A stretch of 64,000 bases of DNA from Nepenthes gracilis. Lineage: Eukaryota > Streptophyta > Magnoliopsida > Caryophyllales > Nepenthaceae. Position numbers and translations under genes: made by a program. Positions 56,686 to 64,000 of the stretch are shown one piece after another. The notes under the pieces were generated by a model, which had not been told where the DNA came from, ran no database searches, and saw nothing but the letters and a program-made list of their open reading frames with translations. The first letter of the stretch is position 1. Each line of letters starts with the position of its first letter. The stretch covers positions 19,055,299 through 19,119,298 of the forward strand of contig BSYO01000009.1 in NCBI GenBank assembly GCA_033239525.1. The letters run 5' to 3'.

Positions 56686-57111
56686 TTTATGATGTAATTT
56701 GAAGACGAATATCTCTCTCATCGAGTGGAATTCTGCGCTGCCATGCTTCTGAAATAATCGATCTGCGGTGGTTTTCTGGTGGCGTCTGCGGAGGTGGGGA
56801 ATGGCTGATGATGGCGAGGATAACTCCGGATCTGCGGAAAGGAAGAAGCGTCGGGAACGCAGAAAGTTGACCGGGAGAGTCGGTAATAAAGATGGAAAGC
56901 ACTGGGGAACAGGGAAAGTGAGAAGGCGAACGAATCTGCCACTTGGATTTGCAGAAGTTTCGAGATTGCCACTGCACCGCAACGAGGATGAGGACGCGCA
57001 TTCACTCATGCATGGACGGCCGCAACTGTGAGATGTCTCATTATCTACAATTGACTTAAAATTATTTATTTTTTGAATAAGAATTTTTGGCAAATTGGTT
57101 CTTAATTTCAT
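56686..57111 (-). other. Leader and promoter region of the methyltransferase-like gene
   Basis: GC-richer pyrimidine-tract DNA (on the minus strand) characteristic of a plant 5' leader, up to about 57030, then abruptly AT-rich. A second, 8-codon uORF starts at 56744 (MAAQNSTR then stop). No clear TATA box. Long open frames here (57111 to 56566) are leader sequence that happens to lack stops. Confidence 0.5.
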
Positions 57112-60100
57112 AGTTAATATGAATAATTTAAATTTTTATAATTATACTTATAAATAATATTTATAGTCCTCACACTTTATATAAATTTTATTCTGAAATC
57201 ATAAAGTAGAATTTACAAATTATTAGTTATAAAGAATATTCATATTATTTCCCATTATTTGACCCAATTATAAAAACATCTTCAATACTTATTTACACTC
57301 TAAAACAAGAAATTTGACAAAATAAAATCAAAATTTTATTCATACTTTACCATCAGTAAAATATTTAATTATTTTAGTGATAAAAATAATATTTTTACAA
57401 TTTAAAATTCTTTTAAAATAAAAAATACTAATATCCACTGGTATTTTTTTTATCTAAAAATAATTATTTTAATTTTTTTATTTATTTTTATCTCAAATAA
57501 GATTTAATAAAAATCAAATTAAAGATAAATATAAACTAAATTTAAATAAAAATTTATAATTATTAAGTTGGATCAAATCAAATATAGCTAGGTCACCCAA
57601 GCCAAAATAGTGACCGTTTATAGTCCAATTTGGATCGATTCTGTGATGTCTTGGACTCTAATTACCCGATTCAACTGAACCAACTATGAAAAAAAAAGCA
57701 AACTATAAATATTTATCATAAACCATCATAAAAGAAATTATAAATAAAATGTCCATTATAAAATTAATTTTTTGGAGACAATATAAATATCTATAAATAA
57801 AATAAACTCAAGAGAACACAATTTCGATAAGATTATCCCACATCCATCAGAAGGGTAAACAAAAATCTCACGTTCCTTATCATAAATGTTGTAGGATTCC
57901 CAAAAGTATATTTACTTGAAAATCTCTATAACAAATTGATGATTTTCTTTAACTCACCATCGACCTCTTCTAATCATGACTAATATATATATATATATAT
58001 AAGTGAATTAAATATCCAATAAGTAATATAATCAATAATATTAAAAAATTTTAAAATATATTAAATAACAATATCAAATATACAATAATAATAACAACTG
58101 GCAGTCAACCATTATCTATCAGAGATTTAATGTCACATCGTAATCACAACTCAAAAATTATAAAGACAATTATTAGAGGTTTTCATCGAAATCATGCTTC
58201 AAAAGCGCAAGTAAAATTTTACCAAATTTAAGTATCAATAAGAATATATGTTCAATCGAACATATTTCAATAGAGATCATCATTATATAAAATATTGTAA
58301 TAATTTTATTAAAATTTATTTTATCATTATTAATTAATAATTATACACCTATCACCACAGTTAGGCAACATCTATAATATACCAAAACTCACAAGTTGAC
58401 AATCAACTAACTCTATATCTTATGATATCTTACTACTTATGGTATACAAGTATCAAATTCAACTCCACCGAATAATATTCCCACTACTCATGGTAAACCT
58501 AAAATATACTGTACTCATATTCCAATGATTGAACTAAGATCCATAGCTAAATGAGTAATGAGTACTTTATTTCAAATTCATATGTCCAACCAATTATTTT
58601 TTGGTACAATATCTTTCAATATCTTATTGCGTATTGTTTATAGGATTATAAGCATCCCTTCATGAATATAAATATCAATTTATCAAAATATAAAAATTAA
58701 TATCAAACAAGTATAAAGTACACAAACATAAACTAGAAAACCAAAAACCTTCCTATGACAATAACATTAAAACATTATGAAATTGGCATGAAATTGATAA
58801 TAAAATGACCTAAAATCTAACAAATAGTAACATAATCTTGTTTGTATTAGGGGTTATGTTGTGGATGAATTGCACCACATTAGATGAGTATGTGAACTTT
58901 TGCTTATAAGGATTTTCACTTCAGTCGTCAAAAGGTCTTTTTAAGGATAAAGTTGTGTAGCATTGGGCTAGCGATAGGTGCATCCCATGCTTTTCTCTAA
59001 ATATATAATATTTTAAATGAGAACCGACACGAACTTAAATCTAAACAATGATATTGCAAGATATGAGTTTTAATTTTATTATTTAATAATAATTAATTAA
59101 ATTAAGTTGATAAAATTATTGAATTTGATTGAGGTTTGGGGTCAAATTTTATTTTTTAATTGAAATAAAATAGATCAAGTGATATTTAATTAGTATTTGA
59201 TCCATACATATACACATTTTGAACAATAAGGTCATATCAAAAGGATACATTTAGAATGCTCATAAATATTTTAGGCAAAATAGTCACGCTCAATGTGTAT
59301 CAAAGGAACGCACATATATGTTTTGAATAAAATGCAGACATTTGATACATGCTAGAGAAATACTCATGCACCATATGGCTTAATTTTGGCGCCTAATATG
59401 TGCCTGACAGACATATATGTATTAATTATCTATATAGGGCTCACTTAGCCAATTTTTAGTCATTTTTGTATGATTTTAAAAAGAAGAGAGAGAATTATAA
59501 ACGAGAAAACTTAGAAAATTTTAAATTTTTGTACTAGTTTTGAGTATAAAGTAAGTCTATTTAAATTTTTTATTTTTATTAATTTTTTTTAAATATTTAT
59601 TATTTTAAATATTTATACATATTTTTTTTCACAAATAAGATATTTATATATTACATACATGTATTTTATTTTCATTATATGTAATTTTTATAAAATATAT
59701 GTATTAAATTCATATATATTATATCTAAGTGATGAGTTTATATAATATTATATTTACATGTACTAAACCTTTTAGTATGTGTTTTTGCATATCTTGGATT
59801 TCCATAAAATTGTACCTACTTACTTTATAATTGAAATAAAGTGATAAAACTATATGAAGTATATTAAATTCCTGCAATTCAGTAATAAATATTCCTATAT
59901 GTTGATAAATCATATATCGTTATTTTTACATATTTTAAAAATACATGTTCAAATTCTTATAAAACTTATATATTTGAAAAAATAAGAATGAGTTTTCTAT
60001 ATTAGTTCAATAATAAATATATTTTCTCTAAAATAAGAAAATCTAAAAATATATTCATATTTGAATAAAATTTTTAATTTAATTATATATTGACCATTGT

Positions 60101-60747
60101 AAAAAATTATCATAATATATTTAGATATATATTAATATATTATCAGTAAATCGAAGGTTATACCTATTATCTGTGAGTCAAAAAAAGACATTCGATCCTA
60201 TTTATAATATTACATTGAAATGGTTTACTTACGGGCATTAAATAATAACGTATGACTTTTGCCATGTAAAAGCAATTATAACTTGAGTTTTGATATTCAG
60301 ATTTGTAAGACCATTACTAATTATTGGTCCTCATATTATCACATAATTTGAGTATATTTCAAATATTATATAGTTTATTAAATTCTTCATCAATTTGAAT
60401 GAAGCTTGATTACTTTACTAAATAATATTATAAATTTTTTAGATATTTGATCATAACATATTTCTATATATATCCGATTTATATATAGTTACTAATGAAA
60501 TATTATATATCTTATTAAATAATGAATTCACTTTTATTTTTGTTTTCACTAGCTTTTTATATTAGATGATTGGTGCTTATTTGCAAGTACTTTGGATCAA
60601 ATTAATTAAATATTTTAAAGTAATTTTTTCAAACAAGCCATTATGCAACATTTTTTTTACAATTAATAACATTTTATAAAAATTATTTTTTAAAATTTTT
60701 ATCCAAAAATTATATTTAATTATAATATCTTATATTTTTAGATACTG
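57112..60747. other. AT-rich intergenic DNA
   Basis: No gene is supported over 3.6 kb. A (TA)n run lies at about 57983-58000. The part around 57780-58000 and 58340-58650 resembles old LTR or element interior text but I could not bound it. 59550-60720 is almost pure A/T. Confidence 0.6.
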
Positions 60748-61000
60748 TTAATTACGGTAGAACAACCCAAAAACCCTAAAACTGCCTGGCACCTCCGGTG
60801 GACAAAACGCGCAAGACACTGCTCAAAAAAGTTAGCCAGGCCCAGGGACAACCGGCGCAACCGGTGGACCCACGCCCCAATTTGCGCCACCAGTAGATAG
60901 CCGTTAATTAGGGTGGGACAACCCAAAAACCCCACAATGGCCTTGTCACCTCCGGCGGACAAAACGCAAAAAGCTGTTCAAAAAAGTTGCCCCTCCGGGC
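60748..61000. repeat. Tandem duplication, period about 154 bp
   Basis: 60748-60847 and 60902-61000 align: both have GTTAATTA, ACAACCCAAAAACCC, CACCTCCGG, GGACAAAACGC and TCAAAAAAGTT in order. The copies differ at roughly a fifth of positions. GC content is much higher than in the flanks. Confidence 0.8.
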
Positions 61001-61215
61001 CAGCCTGTGCTTGTCCATTCCAGGTAATTTGACAGCTGGGCGGTACGTCTACGACTTCCCGTTACCGGTAGAAGTGGGGTCCACCTCTCTCCAGCGTGGC
61101 CCCACCCATTCTCCTATCACATTATTAAATGGAATTATTAAATGGAAGGAGGGGCCCTCCGCCGCACAGCTTGAGAGTAGCCTCGCTGACCCAATAATTC
61201 CATAGCACATTATTA

Positions 61216-61246
<31 letters not shown>

Positions 61247-61260
61247 CAAAACTTACAAAT
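61001..61260 (+). promoter_or_regulatory. GC-rich promoter-like island without a downstream gene
   Basis: The stretch has the look of a plant promoter and leader: palindromes GTGGGGTCCAC (61074-61084) and GTGGCCCCAC (61096-61105), the latter matching the TCP-factor consensuses GTGGNCCC and GGNCCCAC; then a repeated ATTATTAAATGGA; then a TC tract. No coding region follows on the plus strand, and none lies behind it on the minus strand, so it may be a relic. Confidence 0.35.
61220..61248. repeat. (TC)n microsatellite
   Basis: About fourteen TC dinucleotides, uninterrupted. Confidence 0.95.
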
Positions 61261-62644
61261 TGGCTTTATTTATTATTAAAAAGTTCGTGCTATAATGGGT
61301 TTTAATGATTTATCATTACATTTGGAATATTTTCTAAAGAAATAAATAAAATAAGATTTTAATTTTTTTAAAAATTATAAAAACTTTATAACTTAAACCA
61401 AATCAAGTCAACATGAGAAGTTGATGATTTCGCCTAATCTATCAACGTTTCTTCTTCTTTTCCCGGAGCGGGGTGGGCACACTGATCAGAAAACTCCGTC
61501 GATAAAAAAAAAAGCCTCCTGGTCAAGGAAGTGTATGCACAGTGGACTTCATCAACAATGGTTTGCCATGCATCTAATTAATACCTCAAAACTAAGATAA
61601 ATGTTTGGAAGACTTTAATTAATCACCCTTACATCTTTAAATAATATAATATTTATTTATTTATCTATTATTATGTTAGCTCATTAATATAGATAGACTA
61701 ATAAAATACTGTATAATTAAAAATATCTTAATAACAACAGTTGAGCGATGATCGAGATGGCACAGATTATATGAACGACATCTCACTTGTTGTACAGAGT
61801 GAGAAAACCAGTGAGCAGTTAATAGTTGAGAGGTCCTAATGTTGATAGGAACATAGTAAAGAGAGTACGAAATGCCCGACTTTTTGGGCCTAAAGGCTCC
61901 TTGTTTTAGATAAAGACCATGCCAAATGAAAAGGGGTCCATTTTCATGAATTTAAACAATTTTAAAAAGTTACGAAAGAAAAATCCTTAGTAATTTGAGA
62001 GAGGGGTAACCCAAAAAGGCCCCGTACAAAAAAGTAAGCCAGAAGAAAAATGATCGTGTTACCTTTTTTACGTTACTCTCATTAATCTCAGATGTACAAA
62101 AAGGCTCTCAACGGCCACTATGGTTGAAGAAGAGTGTCTGCAAAAGGATAAAATAATTACTTTAGTTCAAGTCAAGAAATAATCTCCCCTCGATTTTAGG
62201 AGACTCGGTGATCTTAGAGTTATTTGAAGTATGATTAAAGAATGACTAGTTAGAGGAGTTGTAGCTTCTATCTTAATGTTATATCGAGTAATTTTCTTGT
62301 ACTTCACTCTTGGAAATATAAATCACATGATTCAATATAAATCATCTAAAAGATCTCGGTTACATATCCTGTATAGATACAAAACATGTATTAATCCAAA
62401 AATTTATAGTATTTTTCAATAAAATTAACTAAACATTTTTAAATATATAAATAAATAATTAAAAATATTAAATTTTAGTATATAATTCAATTTGGATTAT
62501 ATTATATAATAAAAAATTTACGCCCAATGATATTCAACACCAATACAATCACTCTTGCAAATATGAAAACATAAGCAGGAGTATTTTCGATGTGATGCTA
62601 ATATACTAATTGGTGATCGGGAAAGATGGGCGATGATATTAGTC
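61261..62644. other. AT-rich intergenic DNA
   Basis: No gene is supported. A patch at 61870-62120 is slightly GC-richer, with no recognisable frame. Confidence 0.6.
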
Positions 62645-62835
62645 AAAGTCATATAACTATTAGATATGTCAAACAATAAGTATTAATATTAAATATATTG
62701 AAAGAAAAAAAATTCTAAATATTATCACTAACAGAGTCATATCGCTATTAGATATGTCAAACAATAAGTATTAATATTAAATATATTAGAAGAAAAAAAA
62801 TTCTAAATATTATCACTAACAGAGTCATATCGCCT
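62645..62835. repeat. 88-bp tandem repeat, about 2.2 copies
   Basis: Units start at 62645, 62733 and 62821 (the last only partial), exactly 88 bp apart. Each begins AGTCATAT, and the two full copies share TTAGATATGTCAAACAATAA and TCTAAATATTATCACTAACA almost without change, so the duplication is fairly recent. It lies just before a copia primer site and so probably inside an LTR. Confidence 0.92.
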
Positions 62836-62922
62836 ATACATCAGCTAAATATCGAGTATATTTGTCGATATATTGTAAATACAACAACGTATTATAATAT
62901 TATTAAAGTATTGAAAAACAAC

Positions 62923-62934
62923 GGTATCAGAACC
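62923..62934 (+). promoter_or_regulatory. Copia-type primer binding site, plus strand
   Basis: AACGGTATCAGAACC is close to the plant copia junction TGGTATCAGAGCC. It follows an ACA end at about 62918-62920, so an LTR should lie upstream (about 62500-62920). The other LTR was not found, and internal sequence downstream has no recognisable gag. Confidence 0.55.
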
Positions 62935-63514
62935 TCCCAATAAAAAGAGTATTTTTCATGCACATATTGAAGGTGACGGGAGAAAACATACAAATGCAGT
63001 CAACAACTCCACAACAGTCAATCGGAGTAAAACTTCACTAGGCGAGAGGCATAGAGATTCAATTTTCATAACTCGTCAAACTTTTGCCTTTAATCTTTTG
63101 GAGCGCAGCGATCATATGGGTATGTCGGGCAGGACAAGCACTAGCCAGAGTGAAATTGAAATGTGTCTCCCAGGAAAATAGATGCTCATACCACGGCTGT
63201 GAATGAGAGCCTATTCGTGAAAAGGGAGAGAAGAAAATCTTGCTTAACGAGCAAGGAAGAGCCATATTTGGTTCACCATTTGCTCCTACAATTACGAAGT
63301 ATCTAAAGCAGTATTTGATGGGATTCCAATAGATGAAAAAAAACAGTCCGAACTAAGATTTCATTACAGTCCAGATTCCAATTTGATGGGATTCCGAAAG
63401 ATGGGAGCCATATGGGTATTGTCTTGTAACTAATATATAAGACAATACATATTATTGTTGAATATGTCAGATGTTGGAAATAAAAAACAATTTTTAAAGT
63501 CGCGATCATAAATT
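62935..63514. other. Possible copia interior, no gene recognised
   Basis: Mixed-composition sequence after the primer site. Short minus-strand frames have no known domain. TTTGATGGGATTCC occurs twice, near 63313 and 63382. Confidence 0.4.
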
Positions 63515-64000
63515 GACCAAGAGAACAGGCTGGCCCAAGAGGCCTAAAAGCCCAGTTTAGTTCCTTGGACTAAATTTGCCTTACTAGCCCGAAAACGTGA
63601 GCTAATGTCTCAAGAAGCCCAAGTAGTGACAAAAGTCCGAGAAGCCCATTTAACCAAAAGGAGCTCAATGACGCCACAAGCGGTTGACGTCATCAAGGAA
63701 GTCCGAGAAACATCCGAGGACACTAGCCTCATGAGCCCGAGGACTAGGAAAAGAACCAGAGGACCTTTTAATAGGATGAACAGATACAACTGTCCGAGAA
63801 CACCGGACTAAAACTTAGTCCGAGAGGTCGTGAAAGACAGAGGACCATTCGAAAGATCAAAGATCCTTCAAAACAAGAAACATCCAAGAGCTTCCTCCTT
63901 CAACAAGTCGCGAACTCACAAAGGGACAAAGCACGCCACGTAAGGACGAGGACTATCTCATACACTACCGTGAGCACCAACTAAGCAACTTGTCATCATG
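63515..64000. repeat. Probable gypsy-type LTR fragment running off the window
   Basis: The composition jumps to near 48% GC from about 63515. The text (GGCTGGCCCAAGAGGCC, several AGCCC words, GACGTCATC) resembles the U3 start of plant gypsy LTRs. GTCCGAG recurs at 63635, 63701, 63792 and 63818. No partner copy lies in the window, so the assignment rests on style alone. The 68-codon frame at 63605-63811 is not a credible gene. Confidence 0.4.

Noticed and set aside
56686..57111. N-terminal extension of the uORF to 181 codons
   Set aside because: The frame has an ATG at 57111, but that lies in the AT-rich zone beyond the probable transcript start. Low-complexity leader sequence simply lacks stops.
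60738..60962. 74-codon frame with internal FLGC repeats
   Set aside because: The internal repeat is the translated 154-bp DNA duplication. There is no evidence of selection on the protein.
1..64000. CRISPR arrays, operons, bacterial or organellar inserts
   Set aside because: No regularly spaced short identical repeats with unique spacers, no bacterial-style gene runs, and no plastid or mitochondrial gene was recognised.

Overview
This is a window of plant nuclear DNA. The evidence is three angiosperm-type protein genes with continuous coding frames, set in very AT-rich intergenic DNA crowded with decayed plant retrotransposons (Ty1/copia, Ty3/gypsy-like, and a LINE). The species cannot be fixed from the sequence. 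There is no sign of operons, bacterial DNA or CRISPR arrays.

Genes. All three recognisable intact genes lie on the minus strand: an NDR1/HIN1-like (LEA_2, NHL1/NHL12-type) membrane protein at 16244-16873; a plant-specific uncharacterised protein, probably of the DUF7138 group, at 39655-40482, whose start I moved to the first real ATG because a TATA box sits just upstream; and a two-part SAM-methyltransferase-like, type II membrane protein at 54932-56485. The 5' leader of the last one holds a short upstream ORF (56566-56679) that is a good candidate for a conserved-peptide uORF. Two isolated exon-like fragments (24223-24366 and 29647-29708, both minus) suggest a broken gene in the otherwise unresolved 23.6-30 kb stretch.

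Layout. 0.26-8.4 kb: an old minus-strand copia element (LTRs 257-629 and 8050-8428, initiator-tRNA primer site, broken integrase and reverse transcriptase). A second LTR element (1971-4236, target duplication GGTAT) is inserted in its reverse transcriptase, just ahead of the catalytic YVDD box. 9.7-12 kb: a minus-strand LINE remnant. 12-23.6 kb: AT-rich DNA with the NHL gene, microsatellites, an LTR-like fragment, and about four degenerate 270-bp tandem units. 23.6-32.5 kb: gene-fragment and LTR-fragment territory. 32.57-38.67 kb: a minus-strand gypsy-like element with target duplication TATCT and a decayed antisense reading frame next to its 3' LTR. 39.6-40.5 kb: the DUF7138-like gene. 41.75-42.58 kb: a solo LTR. 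44.19-50.91 kb: a full-length plus-strand gypsy-like element with target duplication CCAAT, minisatellites in both LTRs and no recognisable pol. 53.7-54.6 kb: a solo copia-type LTR. 54.9-57.1 kb: the methyltransferase-like gene. 57-64 kb: AT-rich DNA with two tandem repeats, a copia primer site, and part of another LTR running off the end.

The most notable system-level pattern is the gypsy-like family: two related non-autonomous elements in opposite orientations, plus a related solo LTR, surround one small gene. They share a primer-site signature, the start of the internal region, and a GGCTTAGAG-type LTR minisatellite core.
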